Shown here in pieces: positions 9,044-17,543 of a stretch of DNA of 64,000 bases. Both the position numbers and the translations under genes were made by a program. The DNA is from Streptomyces triculaminicus. Lineage in GTDB: Bacteria > Actinomycetota > Actinomycetes > Streptomycetales > Streptomycetaceae. The notes under the pieces were generated by a model, which saw nothing but the letters and a program-made list of their open reading frames with translations, did not search any database and had not been told where the DNA came from. Within the stretch, counting starts at the first letter, position 1. The number at the start of each line of letters is the position of its first letter. The stretch is from NCBI RefSeq assembly GCF_017349075.1, contig NZ_JAFMOF010000004.1, positions 496,001-560,000 on the forward strand, given 5' to 3'.

Positions 9044-10267
9044 ATGGACCTGCTGAACACGCTGGTGGACAAGGGGTTGCGGCGCGAGCTGCCGACCCGC
9101 GAAGAGGCTCTCGCCGTCCTGGCGACGTCCGACGACGAGCTGCTCGACGTGGTCGCCGCGGCGGGCAAGGTGCGCCGCAAGTGGTTCGGGCGACGAGTGA
9201 AGCTCAACTACCTGGTCAACCTGAAGTCCGGGCTGTGCCCGGAGGACTGCTCGTACTGCTCGCAGCGCCTGGGCTCCAAGGCCGAGATCCTCAAGTACAC
9301 CTGGCTCAAGCCGGAGGACGCCTCGAAGGCGGCGGCCGCGGGCATCGCCGGCGGCGCCAAGCGGGTCTGCCTGGTGGCCAGCGGCCGCGGGCCGACGGAC
9401 CGGGACGTCGACCGGGTCTCCAAGACCATCGAGGCGATCAAGGAGGGGAACGAGGGCGTCGAGGTGTGCGCGTGCCTCGGGCTGCTCTCCGACGGCCAGG
9501 CGGACCGGCTGCGCGCGGCGGGCGCCGACGCCTACAACCACAACCTCAACACCTCCGAAGCCACCTACGGCGACATCACCACCACCCACACCTACGCCGA
9601 CCGCGTCGAGACCGTGCGCCAGGCCCACGCGGCGGGCATGTCCGCCTGCTCCGGGCTGATCGCGGGCATGGGCGAGAGCGACGCGGACCTGGTGGACGTG
9701 GTCTTCTCGCTGCGGGAGCTGGACCCGGACTCGGTGCCGGTCAACTTCCTCATCCCCTTCGAGGGGACGCCGCTGGGCAAGGAGTGGAACCTCACCCCGC
9801 AGCGCTGCCTGCGGATCCTGGCGATGGTGCGGTTCGTCTGCCCGGACGTGGAGGTCCGGCTGGCGGGCGGCCGCGAGGTGCACCTGCGCACCATGCAGCC
9901 GCTGGCGCTGCAGATCGCCAACTCGATCTTCCTCGGCGACTATCTGACCAGTGAGGGCCAGGAGGGCAAGGCCGACCTGGCGATGATCGCGGACGCGGGC
10001 TTCGAGGTGGAGGGCGCGGGCACCACGACCCTGCCCGAGCACCGGGCGGACGCGGTGGCGGCGGGCTGCGGCTCACACGCTGCGAGCGGCTGCGGATCGC
10101 ACGCGGGCGGCGGCTGCGGGCCGTGCGGTGGCGGCGGTGCCGCGGCCGAGGAGCCGGCGGAGGCGGCCGTGCCGGCCGCGACCGGGGCCGGAGCCGGTGA
10201 AGCCCGTACGGACCTGGTGGCCGTGCGCCGCCGTGGCGCGGGGACGGATCTGCCGCCCAATGCCTGA
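9044..10267 (+). CDS. bioB: Biotin synthase with Cys/His-rich C-terminal tail
   Basis: BioB is a radical-SAM enzyme inserting sulfur into dethiobiotin. The [4Fe-4S] motif is CPEDCSYC near residue 65, followed by family motifs YNHNLNTSEATYGDI, CSGLIAGMGE and NFLIPFEGTPLG. The protein has 407 residues, roughly 60 more than a typical enzyme. The extra C-terminus contains a repeated GCGSHA unit with Cys342, Cys350, Cys358, Cys361 and two histidines, then an Ala/Glu-rich stretch ending LPPNA. The tail might bind metal or help rebuild the auxiliary cluster. bioA begins inside its last codons (8-base overlap). Confidence 0.95.
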   Translation: MDLLNTLVDKGLRRELPTREEALAVLATSDDELLDVVAAAGKVRRKWFGRRVKLNYLVNLKSGLCPEDCSYCSQRLGSKAEILKYTWLKPEDASKAAAAGIAGGAKRVCLVASGRGPTDRDVDRVSKTIEAIKEGNEGVEVCACLGLLSDGQADRLRAAGADAYNHNLNTSEATYGDITTTHTYADRVETVRQAHAAGMSACSGLIAGMGESDADLVDVVFSLRELDPDSVPVNFLIPFEGTPLGKEWNLTPQRCLRILAMVRFVCPDVEVRLAGGREVHLRTMQPLALQIANSIFLGDYLTSEGQEGKADLAMIADAGFEVEGAGTTTLPEHRADAVAAGCGSHAASGCGSHAGGGCGPCGGGGAAAEEPAEAAVPAATGAGAGEARTDLVAVRRRGAGTDLPPNA

Positions 10268-11564
10268 GCCGATCCCCGTGGACCGGCTGGTCGACCTCGA
10301 TCGCCGGCACGTGTGGCACCCCTACGGCCCGATGCCGGGCCGCCAGGACCCCCTGGTCGTCGAGTCGGCGGCCGGGGTCCGGCTGCGTCTGGCCGAGCCG
10401 GCCCACGGGTCGCGCGAGCTGGTGGACGGCATGTCGTCGTGGTGGTCGGCCGTGCACGGCTACAACCACCCGGTGCTCAACGAGGCCGCCCGCGAGCAGC
10501 TGGGCCGGATGAGCCATGTGATGTTCGGCGGGCTCACCCATGAGCCCGCCGTGCGGCTGGCCGCCCGGCTGGTGGAGATCACCCCCGAGGGCCTCGAGCA
10601 TGTCTTCCTCAGCGACTCCGGATCGGTGTCGGTCGAGGTGGCCGTGAAGATGTGCCTGCAGTACTGGCGCTCGGTCGGGCGCCCGGAGAAGCAGCGCCTG
10701 ATGACCTGGCGCGGCGGCTATCACGGCGACACCTGGCAGCCGATGTCGGTGTGCGACCCGGACGGCGGCATGCACCAGCTGTGGTCCGGGGTGCTGCAGC
10801 GGCAGGTGTTCGCGGACATGCCGCCGCACGCCCATGAGACGGACGCGGTGCCGGCGTACTCGGCGCACCTGCGGGAGACGATCGCGCGCCACGCCCATGA
10901 GCTGGCCGCCGTCGTCGTCGAGCCGGTGGTGCAGGGCGCGGGTGGCATGCGCTTCCACGACCCGGAGTACCTGCGGGTGCTGCGGGCGGCGTGCGACGAG
11001 CACGACGTGCTGCTGGTCCTCGACGAGATCGCGACCGGCTTCGGCCGGACGGGCCGGCTCTTCGCGGCGGAGCATGCGGGGATCACCCCCGACGTCATGT
11101 GCGTCGGCAAGGCGCTGACCGGCGGTTATGTGTCCCTGGCGGCGACGCTGTGCACCACGCGGGTGGCGGAGGGCATCAGCTCCGGCGACGTGCCGGTGCT
11201 CGCCCACGGCCCCACGTTCATGGGCAACCCGCTGGCCTGTTCGATCGCGAACGCCTCGATCGATCTGCTGCTGTCGCGGGACTGGCGCACGGACGTCAAG
11301 CGGATCGAGGCCGGGCTGCGGGACGGCCTGGCCGGCGCGGCGTCGCTGCCGGGCGTACGGGACGTCAGGGTGCTCGGCGCCATCGGGGTGGTCGAGCTCG
11401 ACCACGAGGTGGACATGGCGGCCGCCACGCGCGCCGCGGTCCGCGAGGGCGTGTGGCTGCGGCCGTTCCGCAGCCTCGTGTACACGATGCCGCCGTACGT
11501 CACCGAGGACGCGGACGTCGAGCGGATCTGCGCGGCGGTGCGCGCGGTGGCCCGCGAGGGCTGA
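10260..11564 (+). CDS. bioA: Adenosylmethionine-8-amino-7-oxononanoate aminotransferase
   Basis: BioA is a class III PLP aminotransferase converting KAPA to DAPA with SAM as amino donor. The 434-residue protein shows HVWHPYGPM, DGMSSWWSAVHGYNHPVLN, MTWRGGYHGDT, LVLDEIATGFGRTG and the Schiff-base lysine in VGKALTGGYV. The SWW segment is the BioA substrate-binding signature. The ATG at 10260 overlaps the bioB end by 8 bases and is favoured over an upstream in-frame start that would run 44 codons into bioB. Confidence 0.96.
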   Translation: MPEPIPVDRLVDLDRRHVWHPYGPMPGRQDPLVVESAAGVRLRLAEPAHGSRELVDGMSSWWSAVHGYNHPVLNEAAREQLGRMSHVMFGGLTHEPAVRLAARLVEITPEGLEHVFLSDSGSVSVEVAVKMCLQYWRSVGRPEKQRLMTWRGGYHGDTWQPMSVCDPDGGMHQLWSGVLQRQVFADMPPHAHETDAVPAYSAHLRETIARHAHELAAVVVEPVVQGAGGMRFHDPEYLRVLRAACDEHDVLLVLDEIATGFGRTGRLFAAEHAGITPDVMCVGKALTGGYVSLAATLCTTRVAEGISSGDVPVLAHGPTFMGNPLACSIANASIDLLLSRDWRTDVKRIEAGLRDGLAGAASLPGVRDVRVLGAIGVVELDHEVDMAAATRAAVREGVWLRPFRSLVYTMPPYVTEDADVERICAAVRAVAREG

Positions 11565-11590
11565 CGACAGAGACGAAAGGACGGGGAGTC

Positions 11591-12307
11591 ATGACGGTAC
11601 TGATCGTCACGGGAACGGGCACGGAGGTCGGCAAGACCGTGGTGACGGCGGCCGTCGCGGCGGCCGCGCTGGCCGCGGGCCGTTCGGTGGCCGTGCTCAA
11701 GCCGGCCCAGACCGGGGTGGCGGCCCACGAGCCGGGCGACGTCGCGGAGGTGCTGCGGCTGGCGGGCGGGGTGACCGGCGCCGAACTGGCCCGCTTCCCC
11801 GAGCCCTTGGCGCCCGACACGGCGGCCCGCCGGGCGGGCCTGGCGCCCGTGGGGCCGACGGAGATCGAGCGGGCCGCGCGCGAGCTCGCGGACTCCCACG
11901 ACCTGGTCCTGGTCGAGGGCGCGGGCGGCCTGCTGGTCCGGCTGGACGAGGCGGGCGCCACCCTCGCGGACGCGGCCGCGCTGCTGGGGGCGCCCGTGCT
12001 GCTCGTCGCCCAGGCCGGCCTGGGCACGCTCAACACCACCGCCCTGACCGCCGAGGCCCTGAGCGCGCGGGGGCTGACCTGCGCGGGCGTGGTCATCGGC
12101 AGCTGGCCGGCCGCCCCCGACCTCGCCATGCGCTGCAACCTCGCCGACCTGCCGCGGGCGGCGGGCGCCCCGCTGCTGGGCGCCGTCCCGGAGGGCGCGG
12201 GCACGCTTCCCCCCGAGGACTTCCGGGGCGCGGCCCCCACCTGGCTGGCGCCGGCGCTGCACGGCACCTGGGACGCCGCCCGCTTCACGGCCGAGCAGCA
12301 GGACTGA
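11591..12307 (+). CDS. bioD: ATP-dependent dethiobiotin synthetase
   Basis: BioD carboxylates DAPA to dethiobiotin with ATP. The 238-residue protein starts MTVLIVTGTGTEVGKT, which is the BioD P-loop, and contains KPAQTG and EGAGGLLV. The gene starts 26 bases after bioA with GGGGAG ahead of its ATG. With bioF and bioB it completes the ring-assembly part of biotin synthesis. No pimelate-forming genes are in the window. Confidence 0.95.
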   Translation: MTVLIVTGTGTEVGKTVVTAAVAAAALAAGRSVAVLKPAQTGVAAHEPGDVAEVLRLAGGVTGAELARFPEPLAPDTAARRAGLAPVGPTEIERAARELADSHDLVLVEGAGGLLVRLDEAGATLADAAALLGAPVLLVAQAGLGTLNTTALTAEALSARGLTCAGVVIGSWPAAPDLAMRCNLADLPRAAGAPLLGAVPEGAGTLPPEDFRGAAPTWLAPALHGTWDAARFTAEQQD

Positions 12308-12342
12308 ACACCCACGGGCGCATCGGGGCGCGGTCCCGGTTC

Positions 12343-12380
12343 GGGACGGTCGTGAAGGGGAAAAATCCCCTCGCCGTCCC
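12343..12380 (+). terminator. Stacked hairpin after bioD
   Basis: An outer stem GGGACGG/CCGTCCC encloses an inner stem AGGGGA-aaaa-TCCCCT. This is a compact two-part hairpin 36 bases past the bioD stop and just before the methyltransferase ribosome-binding site. There is no U tract, which is usual for Streptomyces terminators. Confidence 0.5.
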
Positions 12381-12398
12381 CCGGGAAAGGGGTGCCTC

Positions 12399-13091
12399 AT
12401 GCCGCTGCGCCGCAGGAGAACACCGCACGACGCCGTGCATCACCCGCTGTTCGCCCGGGCGTACGCCCGGTGGAGCCCGGTCGTCGACGAGCGGGCCGGC
12501 GTGGCCGCGCACCGCCGGGAGTTGCTGGCGGGGCTGTCGGGGCGGGTGATCGAGATCGGCGCGGGCAACGGCCTGAACTTCGCCCACTATCCGGCCACCG
12601 TCTCGGAGGTCGTGGCGATCGAGCCCGAGCGGCTGCTGCGGCGCCACGCGGTGGAGACCGCGGTCCGGGCCGGCGTGCCGGTGGACGTGGTGCCGGGCGT
12701 CGCGGAGGCGCTGCCGGTCAAGAGCGAGGCGTTCGACGCGGCGGTGACGTCCCTGACGCTGTGCTCGGTGGGGGACGTACGCCGGTCGCTCGCGGAGCTG
12801 CGGCGGGTGCTGAAGCCGGGCGGCGAGCTGCGCTTCTTCGAGCACGGGCTGGCTCAGGGGCGGCCGCAGGCCCAGGTGCAGCGGGTGCTGGACCGCACGG
12901 TGTGGCCGCTGTTGTTCGGCGGCTGTCACACGGCCCGCGATCCGCTGGGGGCGATCGAGGCGGCGGGGTTCGAGGTCGGGGTGTATCGCCGTCTGCGGGT
13001 GCCGGCGCGGGGCATGGCCTCGCCCGCTTCGTCGTGCGTGCTGGGGGTGGCCAGGCGGCCGGCCGAGCCGGAGCGCCGGTCCGGTCCGTAG
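12399..13091 (+). CDS. Class I SAM-dependent methyltransferase
   Basis: This is a 230-residue Rossmann-fold methyltransferase of the UbiE/Methyltransf_11 type. The SAM-binding motif I is VIEIGAGNGLNFAHYP (about 49-64), the acidic motif is AIEPE, and a post-motif VTSLTLCSVGDV and LKPGGELRFFEHG follow. These are typical of small-molecule or lipid methyltransferases. AAAGGGG precedes the ATG. The substrate cannot be told from sequence. It follows the bio operon but is separated from it by a hairpin, so it may be transcribed separately. Confidence 0.85.
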   Translation: MPLRRRRTPHDAVHHPLFARAYARWSPVVDERAGVAAHRRELLAGLSGRVIEIGAGNGLNFAHYPATVSEVVAIEPERLLRRHAVETAVRAGVPVDVVPGVAEALPVKSEAFDAAVTSLTLCSVGDVRRSLAELRRVLKPGGELRFFEHGLAQGRPQAQVQRVLDRTVWPLLFGGCHTARDPLGAIEAAGFEVGVYRRLRVPARGMASPASSCVLGVARRPAEPERRSGP

Positions 13092-13184
13092 GGAGCCGCC
13101 GAGCGGGTCCGCGGAATCTGACGGGAAGACAAGCGGAGCCATCCTCCGGTACGGTGGCGGCACCGACACACCAGGGGGTTCTCC

Positions 13185-14072
13185 ATGTCTCGACCGTCCC
13201 GACCGTTCCGTTTCGCCGTCAACATGCTCGGTTCCGGCACGGGTGCCGAGTGGCGCGCGAAGTGCCGTGAGGCGGAGGCGCTCGGCTACGACGTCATCCT
13301 CGTGCCGGACCACCTGGGCATGCCCGCGCCCTTCCCCTCGCTGGTGGCGGCCGCGGAGGCCACCGAGCGGCCCCGGGTCGGCACGTTCGTGCTCAACGCG
13401 GGCTTCTGGAACCCGTCCCTGCTCGCCCGCGAGGTGGCCTCCACCGACCAGCTCACAGGCGGCAGGCTGGAGCTGGGACTCGGCACGGGCTATGTGAAGG
13501 CCGAGCACGACAGCGCGGGGCTGCCGTTCGGCTCGCCGCGCGAGCGGGTCGACCACCTCGAGCGCACCGTCACCGAGCTGGACCGGCTGCTCGGCGACCC
13601 CGAGCACGTCCCGGCGACCGCGCAGTCCCCGCGCCCGCCGTTGCTCCTCGGCGGGAACGGCAACCGCATGCTGCGGCTGGCCGCGCGGCACGCCGACATC
13701 GCGGCGTTCACCGGCGGGACCACCGACGCCGACGGCAGGCTGCGGCTGATCAGCCCCACCGCCCTGGAGCAGCGCATGGCTCTCTACCAGGGCTTCGCGG
13801 CCGACCGGGCCGAGCCCGCCGAGCTGAACTACCTGGTCCAGATCGTGGCGGTCGGCGGCGACCCGCGCGCCAAGGCCCGTGAGCTGATGGGCTACACGGA
13901 GGACCTCACCGAGGACGAGTTCCTGGCCCACCCGGCCCTGCTGACCGGCTCGGTCAAGGAGATCGCCGAGCGCGTCCGGGGCCACCGCGAGCGCTTCGGC
14001 TTCACCTACTTCACCGTGCTCGAGCCCTTCATGGAGGCGTTCGCGCCGGTGATCGAGGAGCTGCGGGGCTGA
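13185..14072 (+). CDS. LLM-class F420-dependent oxidoreductase
   Basis: This is a 295-residue luciferase-like TIM-barrel oxidoreductase, probably using coenzyme F420 as actinobacterial relatives do. Signature stretches are FRFAVNM, EALGYDVILVPDHLG, RVGTFVLNAGFWNP and GGRLELGLGTGYV. The AGFWNP and TGYVKAEH segments fit the subgroup often labelled TIGR03621. The ATG follows AGGGGGTTCTCC. The physiological substrate is unknown. A hairpin with a T-rich run follows the gene. Confidence 0.85.
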   Translation: MSRPSRPFRFAVNMLGSGTGAEWRAKCREAEALGYDVILVPDHLGMPAPFPSLVAAAEATERPRVGTFVLNAGFWNPSLLAREVASTDQLTGGRLELGLGTGYVKAEHDSAGLPFGSPRERVDHLERTVTELDRLLGDPEHVPATAQSPRPPLLLGGNGNRMLRLAARHADIAAFTGGTTDADGRLRLISPTALEQRMALYQGFAADRAEPAELNYLVQIVAVGGDPRAKARELMGYTEDLTEDEFLAHPALLTGSVKEIAERVRGHRERFGFTYFTVLEPFMEAFAPVIEELRG

Positions 14073-14107
14073 CCCGGCCCCGTCCGCTTTGCTCGTCCTT
14101 TACTATT

Positions 14108-14150
14108 GATGGTCACCGTCGCGTCATGATGGTGACCATCGGTTTTTCTT
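14108..14150 (+). terminator. Hairpin with T tract, or tandem operator, between LLM gene and CNNM pair
   Basis: Arms GATGGTCACC (14108-14117) and GGTGACCATC (14131-14140) are exact reverse complements with a 13-base loop, followed by GGTTTTTCTTCTT. This is one of the few intrinsic-terminator-like sequences in the window with a T run. Alternatively, the right arm is itself palindromic (GATGGTGACCATC), and GATGGT recurs at 20-bp spacing, which would fit two turns of DNA and a dimeric regulator of the following membrane genes. Confidence 0.55.
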
Positions 14151-14265
14151 CTTCGCTGAGTGAAAGGTGTGAGCGTCCGTCCATGGGCGAGCCTCCCAGT
14201 AGTCCCGAGTACCGACGTCGCGCGGTCCTTCCGCCCCTGCCCGACCATGGGACGGAGGTGAACCG

Positions 14266-15606
14266 ATGACCGAAGTACTCCTCCTGGTGCTCGCGCTGCT
14301 GCTGACGCTGGCCTGCGCGATCTTCGTGGCGGCGGAGTTCTCGCTCACCACCGTGGAGCGCGCCGAGCTGGAGCGGGCCGTCGACAGCGGCGAGCCCGGC
14401 GCGGAGAGCGCCCTCAAGGCCGTACGGAGCCTGACCTTCCAGCTCTCCGGCGCCCAGCTCGGCATCACGGTCACCGGCCTGATCATCGGCATGATCTCCA
14501 AGCCGTCCATCGCCGCCCTGCTCACCGGCCCCATGCGGGCCGTCGGTCTGCCCGAGTCGCTGGCCTCTCAGGCCGCTCTGGTCCTGGGCACCGTGCTGTC
14601 CACGGTGGTGCTGATGGTCGCCGGCGAGCTGGTGCCCAAGAACTGGGCGATCTCCCGGCCGCTGCCCGTCGCCCGCAGGGTCGCCGGGCCGCAGCGCGCC
14701 TTCAGCGCCGCCTTCCGCCCGCTGATCCGGCACCTGAACAACACCGCCAACCACGTCGTGCACCGCATGGGCCTGGAGCCCGCCGAGGAGCTCGCCACCG
14801 CGCGCGGCCCTCAGGAGCTCATCGCCCTCGCCCGGCACTCCGCCAGGGAGGGCGCCCTGGAGAAGGACACCGCCGAGCTCTTCGTGCGCACCCTCAACCT
14901 CGCCGACCTGACGGCGGAGAACGTGATGACCCCGCGTGTGCAGGTCATCGCGCTCGACGCCCGCGCCACCGCCGAGGACGTCGCCAACGCCACCCTGGCC
15001 ACCGGCCTGTCCCGCTTCCCCGTCTACCGCGAGACCCTGGACACCGTCATCGGCACCGCCCACATCAAGGACGTCCTGGCCATACCCGCCGAGGAGCGCA
15101 CCCACCGGGCGGTCACCGGCCTGCTGCGCGAGCCGCTGCTGGTGCCCGAGTCGCTGACCGTGGACCGGCTGCTGGACCGGCTCTCCGGCAAGCGCAGCAT
15201 GGCCGTCGTCATCGACGAGTACGGCGGCACGGCCGGCGTGGTCACCCTGGAGGACATCATCGAGGAGGTCGTCGGCGAGGTCCGCGACGAGCACGACCCC
15301 CACGAGCTGCCCGACCTGGCCCCGGCCGGCGAGGACCCCGACGGCCGCAAGCTCTACGACGCGGACGGCGCCGCCCGCACCGACCAGCTCGAGCACATCG
15401 GGCTGCGCGCGCCCGACGGCCCGTACGAGACCCTGGCCGGCCTGGTCGCCACCGAGCTCGGCCGCATCCCGGTCGAGGGCGACACGGTGGAGGTCGTCGG
15501 CTGGCGGATCGAGGTCACCGACGCCTCGGGGCGCCGCGCGGCCCGGGTGCGCCTGACGGCTCCCCCGCCCGGCGCGGGCCTCTTCGGCGGGGAGACGGGC
15601 CGATGA
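14266..15606 (+). CDS. CNNM/CorC-family membrane protein (hemolysin family), copy 1
   Basis: This is a 446-residue membrane protein with an N-terminal CNNM/DUF21 transmembrane domain (about residues 1-190; four predicted helices), a CBS-domain pair (about 205-340) and a C-terminal CorC_HlyC domain. FVAAEFSLTTVERAELE, GELVPKNWAI and VVIDEYGGTAGVVTLEDIIEEVVGE are family hallmarks. Relatives function in Mg2+/Co2+ efflux or divalent-cation homeostasis. It is coupled by an ATGA overlap to a second, shorter CNNM gene, suggesting a heteromer. Confidence 0.9.
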   Translation: MTEVLLLVLALLLTLACAIFVAAEFSLTTVERAELERAVDSGEPGAESALKAVRSLTFQLSGAQLGITVTGLIIGMISKPSIAALLTGPMRAVGLPESLASQAALVLGTVLSTVVLMVAGELVPKNWAISRPLPVARRVAGPQRAFSAAFRPLIRHLNNTANHVVHRMGLEPAEELATARGPQELIALARHSAREGALEKDTAELFVRTLNLADLTAENVMTPRVQVIALDARATAEDVANATLATGLSRFPVYRETLDTVIGTAHIKDVLAIPAEERTHRAVTGLLREPLLVPESLTVDRLLDRLSGKRSMAVVIDEYGGTAGVVTLEDIIEEVVGEVRDEHDPHELPDLAPAGEDPDGRKLYDADGAARTDQLEHIGLRAPDGPYETLAGLVATELGRIPVEGDTVEVVGWRIEVTDASGRRAARVRLTAPPPGAGLFGGETGR

Positions 15607-16616
15607 CCTTCGTCCAGCTGCTGATCGGCCTGGCGACGCTGGTCGCCAACGCCTTCTTCGTCGGCGCCGAGTTCGCCATGATCTCCGTGCGCCGGGGCCA
15701 GATCGAGCCCTACGCCGAGCGCGGCGACCGGCGCGCGCGCAGCGTGCTGTGGGGCCTGCGGCACATCTCCGCCCTGATGGCGGCGGCCCAGCTCGGCATC
15801 ACGCTGTGCACGCTGGTGCTCGGCGTGGTCGCCGAACCCGCCATCGCCCACCTCCTGGAGCCGCTCTTCCACGCGACCGGGGTGCCGCAGGGCGTGGTCC
15901 ATCCGGTGTCGTTCGTCATCGCCCTGGCGGTGGCGACGTATCTGCACATGCTGTTCGGCGAGATGGTGCCGAAGAACATCGCGCTGGCCGAGCCGGTGCG
16001 CACCGCCCTGCTGATGGGCCCGCCGCTGGTGACGCTGGCGCGCGCCCTGCGCCCGTTCGTCTTCGCGATCAACCGGCTGGCCAACGGGGTGCTGAAGCTG
16101 CTGCGGGTCGAGCCGAAGGACGAGGTGACGGCCGTCTTCTCGGACGACCAGCTGGCCCGGATGGTCGCCGACTCCAGCGAGGCGGGCCTGCTGGACCAGC
16201 GGGCCACCGCACGGCTGCGCGACGCCCTGGGACTGGGCAAGCGCCCGGTCGAGGACGTGGTCATGCCGCTGGAGGAGGTGGTCTCGGCCCGCTTCGGGGT
16301 CACCCCCGAGGAGCTGGAGCGCCTGTCCGCCTCGTCCGGCTACTCCCGCTTCCCCGTCGTCGACGACGCGGACCGCATCCTGGGCTATCTGCATGTGAAG
16401 GACGCGCTGGACGCCAGGCCCCGCGACATGCCCTTCCCGCTGCGCCGGATGCGGCCGATCGCCCGGGTCCGGGCGGACACCCCGCTGGACGACGTGATCC
16501 GGGCGATGAGCGGCACCGGCGCGCACCTGGCCGCCGTGATCGGCGAGGACAACCGGCTGGCCGGCCTGGTCACCCTCGAGGACGTGCTGCGCCAGCTGGT
16601 CGGTGCCCGGTCCTGA
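15603..16616 (+). CDS. CNNM/CorC-family membrane protein, copy 2 (short)
   Basis: This 337-residue paralogue of the preceding protein has the CNNM transmembrane domain (FFVGAEFAMISVRRGQIE, GEMVPKNIALAEP) and a CBS pair ending GLVTLEDVLRQLVG. It lacks the C-terminal CorC_HlyC domain of its partner. The start overlaps the upstream stop (ATGA), so the two are made together. Paired long and short CNNM proteins are common in actinomycetes. The transported ion is not established. Confidence 0.9.
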   Translation: MTFVQLLIGLATLVANAFFVGAEFAMISVRRGQIEPYAERGDRRARSVLWGLRHISALMAAAQLGITLCTLVLGVVAEPAIAHLLEPLFHATGVPQGVVHPVSFVIALAVATYLHMLFGEMVPKNIALAEPVRTALLMGPPLVTLARALRPFVFAINRLANGVLKLLRVEPKDEVTAVFSDDQLARMVADSSEAGLLDQRATARLRDALGLGKRPVEDVVMPLEEVVSARFGVTPEELERLSASSGYSRFPVVDDADRILGYLHVKDALDARPRDMPFPLRRMRPIARVRADTPLDDVIRAMSGTGAHLAAVIGEDNRLAGLVTLEDVLRQLVGARS

Positions 16617-16627
16617 AGCCTTCCGGG

Positions 16628-16656
16628 CCGCCGTGCGCGGAGGCCGCGCACGGCGG
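16628..16656 (+). terminator. Perfect 13-bp stem abutting the next promoter
   Basis: CCGCCGTGCGCGG and CCGCGCACGGCGG pair perfectly around an AGG loop, 11 bases after the CNNM stop. The stem ends exactly where the TAGGAT -10-like hexamer of the SGNH gene begins, so it may both end the CNNM transcript and affect initiation of the next one. Confidence 0.65.
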
Positions 16657-16662
16657 TAGGAT
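16657..16662 (+). promoter_or_regulatory. Leaderless -10 element of the SGNH gene
   Basis: TAGGAT lies nine bases before the ATG at 16672, too close for a normal 5' leader with a ribosome-binding site, and no such site is seen. This geometry predicts a leaderless mRNA. Confidence 0.45.
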
Positions 16663-16671
16663 CACGGCGCC

Positions 16672-17457
16672 ATGCCGATGAATGCCGCATACACGCACAC
16701 CAGCTTCGTCGCCCTGGGCGACTCCTTCACCGAGGGCATGTCCGACGGGCTGCCGGACGGCTCGTACCGCGGCTGGGCGGATCTGCTCGCCGCGCGGCTG
16801 GCCGCCCGCGGCCCCGGCTTCCGGTACGCCAACCTCGCCGTGCGGGGCAAGCTGATCGGCCAGATCGCGGACGAGCAGGCCCCCGCGGCCGCCGCCATGG
16901 GCGCGGACCTGGTGACGCTGGTGGGCGGCCTCAACGACGTGCTGCGGCCCAAGTGCGACGTGGACCTGGTGTGCGCCCGGCTCGCCGAGGCGGTGGAGCG
17001 GCTGGCCCCCACCTGCCGACAGCTGGTGCTGATGCGCAGCCCGGGGCGGCGCGGCCCGGTGATGGAGCGGTTCCGGCCCCGCATGGAGCAGCTGTTCGAC
17101 TTCGTCGACGCGCTGGCCGAGCGGCACGGCGCCCTGGTCGTCGACCTGTTCTCGGCCGAGGCGCTGGGCGACTCCCGGATGTGGGCCGAGGACCGGCTGC
17201 ACCTGAACGCCGAGGGCCACCGCCGGGTGGCCGAGGCCGTGTGGCAGGCGCTCGGCCACGCCCCGGAGTCCGACTGGCGCGAGCCGCTCCCGCCGGCCGT
17301 GGCCCCGGGGTGGGCCGCCCGGCGCGGCTCCGACCTGCGCTTCGCGCGCGAGCACCTGGTGCCCTGGATCGGCCGCCGCCTCACCGGCCGCTCCTCGGGG
17401 GACGGCCTGCCGCCCAAGCGCGGCGAGCTGCTGGCGTACGAGGCGCCGCTTTCGTAG
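16672..17457 (+). CDS. SGNH/GDSL-type hydrolase
   Basis: This is a 261-residue esterase/lipase-like hydrolase of the SGNH superfamily. The four blocks are visible: GDSFTEG (nucleophile Ser, about residue 17), the Gly of VRGKLIGQ, GGLNDV (block III Asn) and DRLHLNAEGH (block V Asp-His). There is no signal peptide, so it is probably cytoplasmic. The gene stands alone between the CNNM pair and purB. The natural substrate is unknown. Confidence 0.88.
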   Translation: MPMNAAYTHTSFVALGDSFTEGMSDGLPDGSYRGWADLLAARLAARGPGFRYANLAVRGKLIGQIADEQAPAAAAMGADLVTLVGGLNDVLRPKCDVDLVCARLAEAVERLAPTCRQLVLMRSPGRRGPVMERFRPRMEQLFDFVDALAERHGALVVDLFSAEALGDSRMWAEDRLHLNAEGHRRVAEAVWQALGHAPESDWREPLPPAVAPGWAARRGSDLRFAREHLVPWIGRRLTGRSSGDGLPPKRGELLAYEAPLS

Positions 17458-17529
17458 GCCGCCTCCCGCGGGCCCCTCTCGTAGCAAGCCACAAACCGGG
17501 GCGGGGCGTCCACCTGCACGAATCACCAG

Positions 17530-17535
17530 TAGACT
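17530..17535 (+). promoter_or_regulatory. Leaderless -10 element of purB
   Basis: TAGACT lies eight bases upstream of the GTG at 17544 with no ribosome-binding site between, suggesting that purB is expressed from a leaderless transcript. Confidence 0.4.
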
Positions 17536-17543
17536 TCGGCCAC

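Noticed and set aside
14220..14270. M-box or other metal riboswitch before the CNNM genes
   Set aside because: The leader has a GGCGAGCCTCCC-like stretch but lacks the ordered M-box core; not enough support.
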